DNA of 64,000 nucleotides from Oegoconia quadripuncta (taxonomy: Eukaryota; Arthropoda; Insecta; Lepidoptera; Autostichidae). Position numbers and translations under genes: made by a program. The stretch lies in assembly GCA_949316235.1 (NCBI GenBank), contig OX438749.1:17562414-17626413 (forward strand). Direction: 5' to 3'. The notes beneath the pieces were generated by a model. That model was not told the origin of the DNA, did no database searches, and worked only from the letters and a program-made list of their open reading frames with translations. Shown here one piece after another: positions 49,601 to 61,577 of the stretch (its first letter is position 1; every line of letters starts with the position of its first letter).

Positions 49601-52600
49601 CGATAGGGTGTTTTTGCATATGTATAAAAAACATTTAACTAATGTTTAGAATAGTCGTCGAATTTTTGGATATAATATATATAAGAAGTTGCAGTGCATA
49701 GAAAATTTACAGTCAGCATCAAAACTAGATAATATCGCGAAGTTACAACTCTGCTGAACTATTCATGAATTAAGTCTTATCACATCACCATTGGCACATA
49801 GGATGATTGTACATAAATTCTTGAATATACGGATAGTTCTGGTCATTGTGAAACTTCAGGGCACCATCCATTTTTGATGGCGACTCCACCAAAACAAAAC
49901 AAACCTGCCAATCCAGATTCCCGTAGTACCATCCCGAGAGCCGTAATGCCGTTAACGTGTCAGTAAGCGTCAGCTGATCCCTCCTTATGTCATCGTAGAG
50001 CGGCGGTATCACAGGGGACGTAGGCGCGTAGAGCGGCGAATGTGGCAAGTACATGGGCTGTAGGAAGGGCGGGGTGAGGGGCGCAGACGCGGGGGTGTGC
50101 TTCCCGCACCCCGTGAGGGTGACGCGCACCTCGTGGCGGCAGTTTGGGCACCAAGTCACACCTGACGACCAGCCGCTGATTGGCACAGCTACTTCCACAC
50201 ATGAGTCTGGAAAGATGGAAGGGATAACATTAGGTAAAGGAACAAGGTATGTCAAAATGTAAGTCACATTCAATTCATATGTAATCCTTTTTGAAAAATA
50301 GTAGTAATAGTAATTGAGTATGATAAAGATACATATAATGTCTTGTCCCAAATGGGAGAGTCAGACATAGACCAAACAAAGTGTTTAGGTGATCTTTACA
50401 ATTCACCTTGACAAATCTGTATATAGAAATGCACATGTGACAGAATGAGAAATAGATAAAAAAGTACAATGAATAAGTCACATAGTGAAATTGTAAGAAA
50501 ATGCTAGTATAAAGATTTAATATGTAAACACACTTAAAAATACAATTATCAATGACAGGGAGCAAATAGATACCTACACAGTATATAATCTATTAATATG
50601 TATGTGTATATGTACGAGACTGCAAAAAATGTGGCACATTTTACGTGGGATTCAATTTGTACACTTGACACCTTCCTTACGTAAAGGTATATTAGTATAT
50701 GCAATTATTATAGTCATAGTAAGGCTTTGAGCTAACGGGATTTTAGCTCCTTTTTGTATAACCACATCCTATAGAAATTAATTACCTAATGCATGTCTGA
50801 CATGCACTTGGCCTTGAGTTTAAAAAAAAATGCAAAACAATAACCATTCTTTGTACCTATTTAGTTTATATAATCTTTTTTTAATCCACTCAGTGACCAA
50901 CTAATACAAAGATATCTATGGAGTATGGGATATTTTTCTCTGTCAATCATTAATTTACACAAAAAACTAATATGATTTCCCCACATTCCCCACATTACAA
51001 TATCAATGTGGGGAAGGTCTATCGAGAGATTATAGGTCAGTACTTCAATTTTCCTTAAGGTTTTTTCTACTATGATGATAAGATAAAGGAATGAAAGATA
51101 AAAAAAACAACTATTCATTACCATTTTATGCAAAAATGGATTTACTTATCAATCAATGTAAGTAGACATCATTATTGGTATATAAATACTCTAACTTTGC
51201 GCCCGCGGCTTGCCTGCATGGAATAACTTTATTGCAGATATGTTTACTTTGTTTATCCAGCGAGAACTACTCACTTTATTGGGATAAAAAATATGCTGTC
51301 TTAATCCATGTAATACCAAATTTCATCCAATTCCGTTCATCCGTTTCGCCGTGATTCAGCAACAAACAAACATCCAAACTTGCGATTTATAATATTAGTT
51401 AGATTAGATTTAGGTACATACAAATGGGAATCACCAAATACTGTTTATATTTTTTATTTAAATGCATATTGAAGTGAATGAAATGATAGAATTCATACAT
51501 TCTAATTAAATTGCCAAAAATGACCACTCCAACATGAGTTATGGTGGTAGTTTGACATGGACAAATTGGACTAGATCATTGATTTAGATTATTTGTGATT
51601 TTGTATCATAATATTGAAGAAAAAGTTTGACTTAATATATTTAGGACCCATATAGGCTATTAGAATGTTATTTACTTTACAAATAAATCCATCTAATACT
51701 TCTACTGCCTATATACAAACAAGTTTACTAGAAAGTAAACTTTACATTGAAAAGTTATAAGTCTTATTGAATTATATTGAAGATGTACATAATGGAAATT
51801 TGATTAACTGATAAGTTTGCTGTCTGTTATTTTGACAATAGAGTTGTCATAATTATCTTCTGCCTGCAATTTAATTAATTTACCCGGGAATAAGACTATA
51901 GTCTACTTTTGCCTATGCCTTATCTGGCTTTAGTGTTTCCTTAGACCCTTCAGCTCTGTGTGGAATTTTTTTTTGTCATTTTCCATAATTATGTGAAAGA
52001 AAAACAGATACACAATTGCAACTATATATACCTACGCTATGATATTAAAACATTTAGTAGTAAGTATTTAATTAATTCACAATAGTAATAGACTCTTGAT
52101 TAAATATAATAGGAAGTGATAGACGACCATGCAGGAGGGTACAATATCTTTCAAAAAATTTCTCAGGTTTGTATAATCCTTGTAGGTAGGTTTATGGGTA
52201 AAAGTCCTAGGGATATTTGGTTTTCAAAGTACAGGTGAACTAGATCAGTAGATTAATTATTGTTTATCTAGCACTACTACACTAGAATCCCACCAATGTT
52301 ATAAATTAATAAGATTCAAGTTTGAATGTTTCTTCTTCAATCACAGTTGAATGGATTTTGGTCAAATTTGGACAGAGATAGACTATGTCCTAGATATAGG
52401 GTCCTTTAACCTGAAATTTCAAATGAACCCAGGAGAACAATAAACTGTTGCCACGTGGTTGAACAGACATTAATTAATCAATGTTAATGAACAGTATTGC
52501 AATGCCTTTGCTTACAAAGTTGGTGTGAGTAATTTAGCCTCTTCTTATCACATTATTTATAGATGCTGTGCTCTGATAACGTTCCCCATAGCAATTCACA

Positions 52601-53290
52601 ACGAAATACTAATAATCAGGCAGAGTCATACAAAACTTACTCATTCAACATTCACAAAACTAAGATAGTTATAGTTCTACATTGTCATTTAACATTTATC
52701 AAGGTTCATAATAATCACATGCTACAGATGTATTTCTTTTTAGTGCAAGGTTATAAAGGTGTTGAAATTAGAGGGTATAGATTTTTTTTAAACATTTCAG
52801 AGCCCCTTTCGCTCACGAAACTTTTCGCTTTTTTATGCTCCCTTGCCCTACACTTTGACTTTGGGTCAACTCTCTAGGTCACAGTGTAGATAAGGAGGCG
52901 CAAAATAGCCTCAGTGTAACAACACCCTAACCAGTCAGAATTTTATCCTACTTTGTGTAAAAAAAATCTTTTATTTACTCTATTTTAAGATTCCCCAAAA
53001 TATTATAGTTTATAAGTAACCCACTACGGCAGACATTCGCCACTCATTCGAATCTAAATTTAGACAAACTACAGGATAAGTTTCGATGTTCTGATAACTA
53101 ATGTTTTAAAAACACAAATATAATGCTTAGATGTAGTAGGCAAATAGTATAATATATTTATATCGACGTTCTAATATTTTATTAGTCCGGTTGTAAAGTA
53201 TTTAACAAACTTACTTTGAGGATATAACCTCGCCGCCAGTGTCATGTTTAATGGAGAAATAGTCGCTTCTCGCCTTTCTTTAAGACACAT
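43310..53290 (-). CDS. SOCS: Suppressor of cytokine signaling (SOCS/CIS-type), SH2 plus SOCS box
   Basis: Four - strand exons: 53290-53215, 50206-49905, 48247-48102, 43637-43310 (TAA). They total 852 nt and stay in frame, giving 283 residues from ATG 53290 (268 from the next in-frame ATG at 53245). The N-terminal part has a CPNC motif and a Pro/Tyr-rich stretch. The SH2 domain starts at LRLSGWYYGNLDW, carries the phosphotyrosine-binding FLIRNSGDS, and ends RHVIELVLHY. The C-terminus is a SOCS box (PSLLHSARLAIHKS ... LLPLPHKLIEYLGEY). Known role: SOCS proteins bind phosphotyrosine on JAK/STAT receptors and recruit Elongin B/C-Cullin 5 for ubiquitination, damping the signal. Layout and length resemble SOCS2/CIS more than SOCS4-7. 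Upstream 5' exons may exist. Confidence 0.88.
43955..44090 (-). repeat. LINE-type 3' repeat, inverted
   Basis: Contains aaatttggtac...catccgtttcgccgtt...caaacaaac, the complement of the block at 14767-14885. Confidence 0.55.
44345..44605 (-). repeat. Dispersed lepidopteran repeat
   Basis: Motifs gtcatcatcaacagcct, cactgggaaagggtaagg and ggccacctgacagtcaagtg are a widely dispersed repeat type. It lies in the last SOCS intron. Confidence 0.55.
44606..47776. other. SOCS intron without a recognised gene
   Basis: AT-rich. Short open frames show no domain. A TTTA microsatellite lies at about 47390-47417. Confidence 0.45.
47783..48022 (-). mobile_element. tRNA-headed SINE, complete, with target duplicate
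   Basis: gtcgaa lies on both sides (47777-47782 and 48023-48028). The - strand head has box-B ggttcgaatcccgcg; the 3' end is an AAAT repeat. It sits only 75 bp from the SOCS SH2 exon, in the intron. Confidence 0.85.
48102..48247 (-). CDS. SOCS: SOCS exon 3: SH2 phosphotyrosine pocket
   Basis: Acceptor tttttccag, donor gtgagg. It encodes GARNLLKEASVGAFLIRNSG then FIFSLSLQTERGPTSVRLHF; FLIR contains the Arg that contacts phosphotyrosine. The exon is too short to stand out in a plain ORF scan and was found because the two flanking exons lack this part of the domain. Confidence 0.9.
48535..49327 (+). mobile_element. LINE 3' end with coding tail
   Basis: From about 48840 an open frame reads NTRNKDKLAGHISRLHK, SFKGLCIRFFNKVPVDIQNL and FKDTIKQKLIKKAYYKISDY, ending TAA at 49090. 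This is the last domain of a LINE RT protein. The 3' end has AATAAA and a (TTTGA)n-type tail. A small inverted piece of the same family lies at 48545-48610. Confidence 0.7.
49905..50206 (-). CDS. SOCS: SOCS exon 2: N-terminal region and start of SH2
   Basis: Acceptor ctttccag, donor gtttgt, 100 full codons plus two leading bases. It holds GVTWCPNCRHEV, a Pro/Tyr-rich linker (YAPTSPVIPPLYDDI) and the SH2 start SGWYYGNLDWQ. G+C rises here compared with the flanking introns. Confidence 0.88.
50207..53214. other. First visible SOCS intron
   Basis: No gene. A LINE-type 3' repeat in inverted orientation lies at 51190-51415 (cgttcatccgtttcgccg, ttataatattagttagatt). Confidence 0.45.
53215..53290 (-). 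CDS. SOCS: SOCS coding exon 1 (start exon)
   Basis: Encodes MCLKERREATISPLNM followed by TLAARLYPQ, donor gtaagt, phase 1, which fits the next acceptor. The frame is open upstream to a TGA at 53413-53411, but the first ATG is at 53290. The start could also be the ATG at 53245. Confidence 0.7.
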
Positions 53291-53639
53291 TGGTTGTTCC
53301 TTTTTTGGTGGACTATTGCTTAATCCACCTGTATTGCCGTCAGAGGCCACGATTTTAGAATATTCACTGGAATACCACACACACCATAACACGAATTCCG
53401 TTGGATGGAATCATTTGAGCAGCCATAAGTTTTTGAAAGAACAATACCAAGACAGTACTTAACAAGTTTTCCACAAACCACGTCCTTCTTGGAATTAAAA
53501 CAAAAATAAAACTACGTTTAACGTGATCAGATCAAATAACAACAATTTTTTTCAGACACACAAAACGTCAACCCATACACAATACGAAATAGAGATAACT
53601 CAATGTTTTGGATTTCGATAAAATAAAACTATTATTTGT

Positions 53640-53830
53640 CACAGGTAATCAAAACGTGAGTACGTAACGAGTGTAAAACGCGACGCGACTGACTGAGAGG
53701 CCGGCGCTACTACTATACACGCACGAAGCGAAGGCGACTGAGGAGTCGAGGAGGGGGCGAGGGACGAAGACGAGGCCGAGCGAGAGCAACCGAGCGATAC
53801 GAACTCGAACGTTCACCGACTTCCTAGAAT
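53640..53830 (-). promoter_or_regulatory. CpG-rich segment upstream of SOCS start exon
   Basis: A G+C- and CpG-rich stretch in otherwise AT-rich DNA, about 350 bp upstream of the SOCS start codon. It could be the core promoter or a 5' untranslated exon. No clear TATA box was seen. Confidence 0.3.
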
Positions 53831-56800
53831 CATTCACCAACCAACAATAATTACTAGCATGTTATCTACCTAGTCGTTTGTTATTATTATCTATATATAC
53901 TAGATTGATTTTGAATTTTATCTCATAATATTTTTTGCCTCTTAATAATAAATTACCGCACGACACAAAAGAGAGCCTTTGTGAGTAACTAATTAATTAA
54001 ATAACAAATAAGTAATACATTTATGTTCATTTAAAACGATTTGCTTGAGTTTGGACAAACTATAAATTACCTAACTAAAATTATTGCTACCTAATACCTA
54101 CCTATTTTAATATAATTGTTTGTGAGATAAACCTGAAAGAAAACTTTATCACCAGTGTAGGGTTCTAAATGCCTAGAAATATTATTGAGGAATACTTGTT
54201 TCATTTATCGTACACAGTAAACATTTTTCCCAGGTACTATTTTGCCTACTTACCTATGTCAATATTCTTTTGACAGGAAATAATAGCCGCGTTCTACATA
54301 CTATTTTAAATATTAATTTTAATTAAAGATATATTATATTTTATAAAATTGTCATAGAAGTATCTATAGCATAGGTAGATTCCTAATCACGAAAAAAAAA
54401 CTAAAAAAGGAATGACCTCGAACAAGCATTGTACGAAAAGGAAATGTGATAATAAATTAGGTATAAATTCTTCTGTACCTACCTAATCAGTATGCTCTGC
54501 TTCCCAGTACCAATCGTTTATCAGTAAAATGAAGACTAATAATATATATCTTTCATTTACAAGAATAGATATCAGGCATGTGCTCGATAAGGTTCTTTGA
54601 ACGTCAATGGCCGTAGATAAGGCAGGCACTTCACTTCATAGTAACTGAGGTCGTATCGTACCGTGCCTAATTTCCATGAAAAGTGCATTCCCAAAAATGA
54701 TTACCTATTCAGTAATCCTCGCCACACCCTATTTTTCAGTATAAAGTTAGGTTTTTTATCTATGTACTAGATAAGTAGGTCCTATCGTGGCTTTCACATG
54801 TGTGCGTAATTAGAGTACCTACCTAAGGTACTCACTAATTCTAGACGTACAGATTAACATAGAATTGTAGACGTAACGAACGTCCTACAAAATTACGTGA
54901 TAATGTTTTAAGGGGGTGGCTAAGACTATTAATCTAAAAACTTTTACGCAGACCAACTATGACATCGTGAAAAAAATCTGGCATATACCTAAGAAACAAC
55001 TCATTTTTTTCAGAGTTGTTCATCCAATAATAAAAATTGTTCACTTTATTGTCAAAATATTTTCACCTTTTATAGAGCGCGTTATCTAAATAATCTATCA
55101 ATATTGGTCTTGATTTAAAATGCTGAAACAAAAGGCCATTGAAATTAGATTGAATTTCATAGGAAGACATCTAAATATATTTTTTCAAAAAGTATTGACT
55201 CTTAGTGAACGTCATTATTACTGGTATGACAATGATAGCATTTATTCGAAGTATGTGATACGTCTTTAATGTGGTGGAGCAGCACTAATTGCCAGAATTA
55301 TTAGGACAAAGTGTTTTTGTGTTTTTTGGCGGGAACTCGGCGAGTGAAGTAGCATTTTTCTTTATAAGTCTTAAAATTTGTGCATTCTAACTTTTGAAGC
55401 TTAATAATGGCAGAATATTGTGCAGCAAACGTTAGTGTTGGTGTACAGGTGAAGGGAAGTGTAAATTAAAACTCTGTATACGACGAATTACTTGTTTTGA
55501 TTGAGACTGACCTATAAACTGAAGAAATAAGTTAAATAAAAATTTTCACTCGAAACTGGCAGTAATGTCCCTCGACAATGAGGTTGACTGGTTGCCATCC
55601 TCAAAAATAAGAAGAAGAAGAAGAAGTGTTTTTGTACGAAAAAAAGGATGAAAGGGCCGCGTTAGCATATAGGTATCCGAGGGAATTTATTTTCTATATT
55701 GCCAAAAAAATACTTGCCAATTTAATACTAAAACTAAAAATACTTGTTAATATTAGGAAATAGTAATCATATGACAATGCAAATATGAATTGCTAATGCG
55801 CCCTTTTTTTGTTCAAAGTCAATCCGAAAAGGAAAGTCTAAAGGATTTCATTCAACTATTCTGTAGATACTACCTACTTATCTACTCGTACTAAACTCGT
55901 ATTCAGTAGTACTAATTCCTATGGTATTTAAGATCTCCTTGACACGAAAATCTAGTCTAGGGATGTACGAAGGTCATATTCTTCACATTCGACTCGTTAT
56001 GTCGATATTTGAAATGCGAAGGAAAGACACTTTCTAAGCGTTTATTATCACAACACATTCCCATGAAAAATGGTTATCATATTGCAATAAGTATACAGGT
56101 AGGTCACGGAACAGAAAAATTCTGGCCACCCCTGTTAATCTTGCAATAGGTAGTGGGTAGGTCAAGATTCATACATTTTTTTAGTTTTAAAATGACTTGA
56201 ATGGTTTCCAAAGAAAGATGCCTTCTAACGTTACATTTCACAAAGCTTAGCGAAAGAGAAAGTCTCGTTTTTACGTTCGTCGCGTGGTGTCTTCAGACAG
56301 ATTAGACGGCAACGAGGTGGGAGGGACGAGGAGCTTACGTAACGCACAGCGATTTTGCAAGCAATTCAAAGAATGAAAGTCGTTTTAAAATTGCACGTGA
56401 AATAGGTAGCTATGTATTTTAATGTACCTACTAGTCATTAAATATGCAGTTGATGATACTGGCTGGCAAGTTTTCGTGGTATTATAACAAATCAACTGCC
56501 ATGCCAAGCTACTTTTTTATCAATCAAATACGCTTTATTGTGGAAGGAAGAAAATTGTTTTTATGTGCAATGTGTAACGGGTTAGCGCTTGACCTTAAAC
56601 ATGTGAAGATGAGTGAGCGAAGGTGCAAGCTCCGCTCCCTCGGAATTCTTAACTCGTTTGGGGGCTGGCAGCGCCCGGTTTATAAGCAAAGTAAGCAACT
56701 GCTTACGGCCATATATCTTGGCGACACCAATAACAGTCGATGAGTCAGGGAAGCGTGAGAAGAATATCACGTAGTCGATGAGTCCATCTAACACTCAGTA

Positions 56801-57409
56801 GATCCGATCAGAAAAAATAAACTTAGGATACTCCATTCGATGATTCTAAGCATTCCAACTCTACTGTATGTACTGTACTGAGAGCTGTATATTTTAACTC
56901 AAACAGCCGTAACACAACAATTCTACTAACACTGCTGCTTGGCGGCAGACTTAGATAAGACCACAGACCAACTTGGTCTATGGTCTTATCTAAGTATGAT
57001 TATAATCTAGTTAAGAGGGGGTTTTGTTCATTCATAAAGTGCTGCTGTAAGGTTTGTTGGTTTTCTCAATAAAATAATCCATACTTTCTATTTATCACAG
57101 ATTCTCAGATCTCTAAGATTTAGACAGTAGGTCAGGTCAGTATAACCTACCTAACTTCGTGATTTTTTTCTATCGAGATAAGTTTTATAGACGTTTTAGC
57201 TTGCTTTCGTTCATTAGATTGTCGTCCCATTATTTCCCATATTTTAAGTTAGCTCCACAACTCCTCGTAAACTAAACAAAAGATTAAGAAAAAAACCCCT
57301 ACATTAAACCGCATGTTCTTGATTACTTATGTAAGCCTTAGGTATCCCCCCCGTATCTATCAAATTAGTCGTATAAATTTTCAAATGAATCATAACGGCC
57401 GCAATCAAA
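53831..57409. other. Upstream of SOCS, no gene recognised
   Basis: AT-rich. An AAG microsatellite lies at 55609-55626. The 56444-56743 open frame shows no domain, though about 56576-56610 holds a SINE fragment (acgggttagcgcttgacct). Another SINE fragment (gctgcttggcggcagac) lies at 56930-57000. Confidence 0.4.
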
Positions 57410-57658
57410 TTGCGAACTAACGTGGCAGACAGATTGTTGCTATACAGTCGCGCACGCAGGTGTTCGATTCGTATTCGAACGCGCCATAGAGAGCGAGTTC
57501 CCCGTATTGCGATTATATTCGGCGTTCTCGGAATCCCTTACCTGCGGCGCCCGCGCAGCTTTCACGACCATCTGCCACGTGTCATTCGCGTAATAAGTGT
57601 AAGTATATGTAGATATGTAAGTATAGTATTGGAAATCTTTTGTTGGATTAAGTAGCAA
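57410..57658 (-). other. CpG-rich island with a strong - strand splice donor; possible far 5' exon
   Basis: Local G+C and CpG are much higher than around it. On the - strand an open frame ends in GCGCCGCAG followed by gtaagg at 57541. It could be an untranslated first exon of SOCS or of an unseen gene. Its frame does not join the SOCS start exon directly. Confidence 0.25.
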
Positions 57659-58344
57659 TGATTATTTGTCAAACCAATAATGTAAGAAATAAGAACGAAA
57701 GGGGTGAATGGGAAAATTTGTAATTGTTAGAGGAAAATAGTGTGTATACTTACCTACTATACTAGATTAGGTACATAAAGTACAAGTTACTTCCTACGAC
57801 GTACTTGTTAAAAAAGTTCTTAATTATTAAAGGACTTACTTATTTAGAACTCGACGCGACACTACGAAACTAGGGCAAGGAAAATATACCTCCTACCTAC
57901 TATAATACTAACGCAGTAGCAAAGCTTTTGAGATCATTGTAGGTAGGTAACCTACCTACTTACTTAGCCATAATATTTTTCAATCGGGTGTGACCTAGTT
58001 ACCTATCGCAATTAATTTTGTGAATTACAATAAAATAGGTATACCTACTTATTGTTGTAACAACCACATAAAACTTATGTGGTTGTTCATAGTAAATATA
58101 TACTTACCTAATATAACATAACGAGAGGGCAGCTCAAAAAGAAACGGTGTCGCATAACAGAGTTTACGTCAATTTAATCTACTACAATTTAGCAGGACTT
58201 TTCTCTGCGTTTCCACGGTGACACATCGTTAGCCAACTTCGTTATACCTCAAACGAAGTGGAGCAAACAAATATCTAACCATTGCACGTAATTTCTACTA
58301 AACTTTGTGTTTGTTTGGTACATTTTATTTTTTCAATTGGATGG

Positions 58345-58930
58345 AGGTTATTAAAAGTCAAAGTCAAAAGTCAAAAATGCTTTATTTTGTAGGTAGACAG
58401 AGTACACTTAAAATGGTCAAATTTACATTTTTAAGCTACTGCTTGTTCAAAATGCAATTTTCCCCTGAGAAGAACAAGCAAGAAACTCGAAGGGTTGCTC
58501 TTTAAAAAAAAAGGTTATTAAATTACAAAATTATTAATTATTATTTTATATTATAATATTTCATTTAATTGTGAAATAGCCTGGTTATACAAATGGGCTG
58601 GTTATGTCTATGAATGTTTATCATCTAAATAATCTGACATTTTATAATATGCTTTCTTAATAAGTTACTGTTTTATAGTATCTTGTTATACAAATGGGCT
58701 GGTTATGTCTATGAATGTTTATCATCTAAATAATCTGACATTTTATAATATGCTTTCTTAATAAGTTACTGTTTTATAGTATCTTTAAATCTATTGAAAG
58801 GAAGATTTTGTATATCAGGAACCTTATTGAAAAAGGGTTATCCTTTCAATGAATTACTGACTTTGCGGAGGGGACTTATGTGAACTGCAAGTTTATCTTT
58901 ATTTCTTGTATTGACATTATTTTTTGAATC
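58345..58930 (-). mobile_element. LINE 3' end, - strand, with an internal 101-bp duplication
   Basis: Same family as 48840-49327 read in reverse (aatgctttattttgtaggta, gaacaagcaagaaactcg, tataatatgctttcttaat). The (TTTGA)n-type tail is at the left end. Confidence 0.8.
58583..58784. repeat. 101-bp tandem duplication
   Basis: Starting at gttatacaaatgggctgg, about 101 bp repeat immediately with almost no change, which makes this a recent duplication within the LINE remnant. Confidence 0.9.
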
Positions 58931-59339
58931 TTGTATTGAATCGGTTTAACGGTTTAAGAGCAACGGTGCCACAGACAGACACACACATAGATGTCAAACT
59001 ATAACACCTCTCTTTTTGCGTCGGGGGTTAAAAAAGTTCACCAAAACCCTTTTCAACTCTACTGCGTTACAATAAGACCAAAGTGATCAGGAGGATCTTT
59101 GTTCCATGGTCCGTCTATGTGCTAGTTTTAGCCGCACCTAGGAAATTTAGGTAGGACCTACCATTGTTGTTTTGGTATGGTTCGTTAGGGTATTTTTCTA
59201 CCTGCAGAGTGATATTTTACCTTGTTCGCTTTTGTAGCGCATGCGATGATTTCCCCATTTTGTGAATGTATAGTTTTCGCAGTCAGTCGGTGAAAGTTTT
59301 TCGCACCGCTCTCGCTGGAGAGAAAATTTAGATAAGGCT

Positions 59340-59517
59340 GCCCGCCCACGACCGATGATCGGTGACCGATTTTTTGTAGGAGAAAAATGGAACGTACTGA
59401 TTGCCATATTTCAACTCTCACGTCCTACAAAAAATCCGTCACAATATCAGTGATAAATGTATTGACGAAAAAATCGGCCCGATTATTGGTCCTACAAAAA
59501 GTTGGTCGTGGGCGGGC
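59340..59517. mobile_element. MITE family E, intact copy (178 bp)
   Basis: Inverted ends gcccgcccacgaccga and tggtcgtgggcgggc. The interior also pairs (ttttttgtaggag / cctacaaaaa), so the whole can fold. Confidence 0.85.
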
Positions 59518-59528
59518 ACACTTAGGCA

Positions 59529-59979
59529 GCCCGCCCACGGCCGACAATCGGTAACCGATTTTTTGACGACCTGTGTGGTGTAGTGGTTAGCAACTCTGAC
59601 CAAAAGGTTGCGGGTTCGAATCCCGCTAGGGGCATATGTTTGTGTGATGAATACGGACATGTGTACCCGAGTTATGGATGTTTTCATTTATAATAAGTAT
59701 TTATTTACAAAAAGAAATGTATTTGTGTAGTAGGTATATATCAACCATCTGGTATCCACACCACAACACAAGCCTATAGTTGCTTACTATGGAACTAGAT
59801 ACCGCTATGTGTATGTCTAAGGATATTTATTTATTTATTTGTAGGAGAAAAGTGGAACGTACTAATTGCAATATTTCACCGTCCACATCCTACAAAAAAT
59901 CGGTCACAATATCGGTGATAAAAGTATGGACGAAAAAATCGGGCCGATTATCGGTCCTACAAAAAGTCGGTCGTGGGCG
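59529..59979. mobile_element. MITE family E, second copy, split by a SINE
   Basis: Left arm 59529-59565 (gcccgcccacggccga ... ccgattttttg); right part 59841-59979 (gtaggagaaaagtgg ... gtcggtcgtgggcg). It starts only about 12 bp after the intact copy, in the same orientation. Confidence 0.85.
59566..59840 (+). mobile_element. tRNA-headed SINE inserted into the MITE
   Basis: Head tggtgtagtggttagcaac plus box-B ggttcgaatcccgct, body gtacccgagttatggatg, 3' end (ATTT)n. It splits the MITE arm at ttttttg. Confidence 0.85.
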
Positions 59980-60914
59980 AACAACCTAATGCGAACTACC
60001 TACAACGGTTGCAGTTTCAATTAATAGTTGGAAACCGTTATATTATAAACCGCAGCCGTAACATGAATGTGACAGCCCACTCTTTAATCTCAGTAGGTCA
60101 TCACTATCGTCAATCACCCACAGGATGTCCACTGCTGTTAGTCGTCCGTCCAACTCGTGAGTGGACGTACTACGCTGCGCTTGCCGGTGCGTGGTCTCCA
60201 CTCGAAAACTTTAATGCCCCACCGGCTATTAGTTCTTTGAGCTAAGCATCACTTACTAATCCGCTGGGCTATGTCGAACTTTCGTTTGCCTATGGCTTTC
60301 TTCATTCCTGTTTCGATCACGTAGAGAAACACCGAGCCACCGCCCTCATCACCATTGAATGATTAGGTAGGTATCTATACCTAATGCTATGTATAGACTA
60401 TACGTAATAATTACTAAAGTATACAGTAAAATGAGGAGTCGGACGCGTTTGGGCAGGGGCAGGTCACAGCGTTTCGTGGAAGTTGGCCTTTGCTTGGCAC
60501 ACTTCGATTTCAATTTCACAGTGTATGTGCGCCGTTATTCTCGGTACTTCTTTATTTGAACAGGGAAGAGTTCGACCTCTCTGTATAACGTTTCACAGAA
60601 CACATTCCATTAATGTAGTTACAGTGAAGTGTACGTTCGCTTGTATACTTTGTTTTTTAGTCTGCTTTTTTTTTCACAGTGCTTCTATTCAAATTCATAT
60701 CTATAGTTACTCACCTCTTGATACCTACATATTAAATCACTAGTGCAGTTAAAAGTAAATACCTACTCACTGACCCGACACTTACGTGTAGATGTTAAAG
60801 ATTAGATAATTATTCTCCCACGTTTTTATCAGGAACCCTATCACAAGTAGGTATATATAAATAAATAAAAGAAACCTATCTAGATATCTTACAGTTAGTC
60901 ACACTACGCCGATA
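59980..60914. other. Intergenic, nothing recognised
   Basis: No coherent gene is seen. Short open frames without domains. Confidence 0.4.
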
Positions 60915-60918
60915 ATAT

Positions 60919-61464
60919 ACAGGGTGAATTTGTGTAATTCCTATTAACTAAAGCAAAAAAAAAATCGATTACTTACCCATACAAAGTAAGCCATTCATTA
61001 TTATTGTACAATGTAATATATATAATACATTGAATCAAAATAGTGTACAAAGGTGAACTTATCCCATGAGGGATCTCTTCCTGTCGACCCAAATGTGCGA
61101 TAGATAATGTTGATTGGGCGTACAGAAGAATATTCTCAAAGATTAACTCTTATTTATGTATATAATACAATTACATTTAATAAATAACAGATGAATAACT
61201 AAAGAAATGTATATCTGACTGACTTGTCGGATTTGACTTAAAGTGACTCCACACTCCATAATTTTTTTTAAATATAGCCAAAGATGCGGATTTCCAACAT
61301 CATCTGGCAGCTGGTTCCATAGTCTCACAGGTTGCACTGAAAAGGATTTGGTGTACGAGTGAGTGAGGTGGACAGCGTATGTATGGTTTCTACTGGAAAT
61401 CTGTTCGTACTCAGGAGTGCAGTCACCAGTAAAAAGGAATTGCACGAATTAAATTTCGCCCTGT
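60919..61464 (-). mobile_element. Foldback-ended element (family D) with an RT-like coding tail
   Basis: Ends ACAGGGTGAATTTG and CGCCCTGT with the 4-bp duplicate ATAT on both sides (60915-60918 and 61465-61468). On the - strand 61445-61143 encodes TYAVHLTHSYTKSFSVQPVR and LWNQLPDDV, a typical end of a LINE RT protein. The ends are shared with 33880-34273. Confidence 0.65.
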
Positions 61465-61577
61465 ATATTTCTATATAGCTATCGTACATTAGCATCAATA
61501 GTACCACTGCTATAGTGTACATTAGTGTGTAATGAAAAAGGTGATCTAAAACACAAATTCTAAACTGTAGATTCTAC

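Noticed and set aside
59570..59640. tRNA gene candidate
   Set aside because: It has box A and B motifs, but it continues into a SINE body with an ATTT tail and recurs at other sites, so it is a SINE head.
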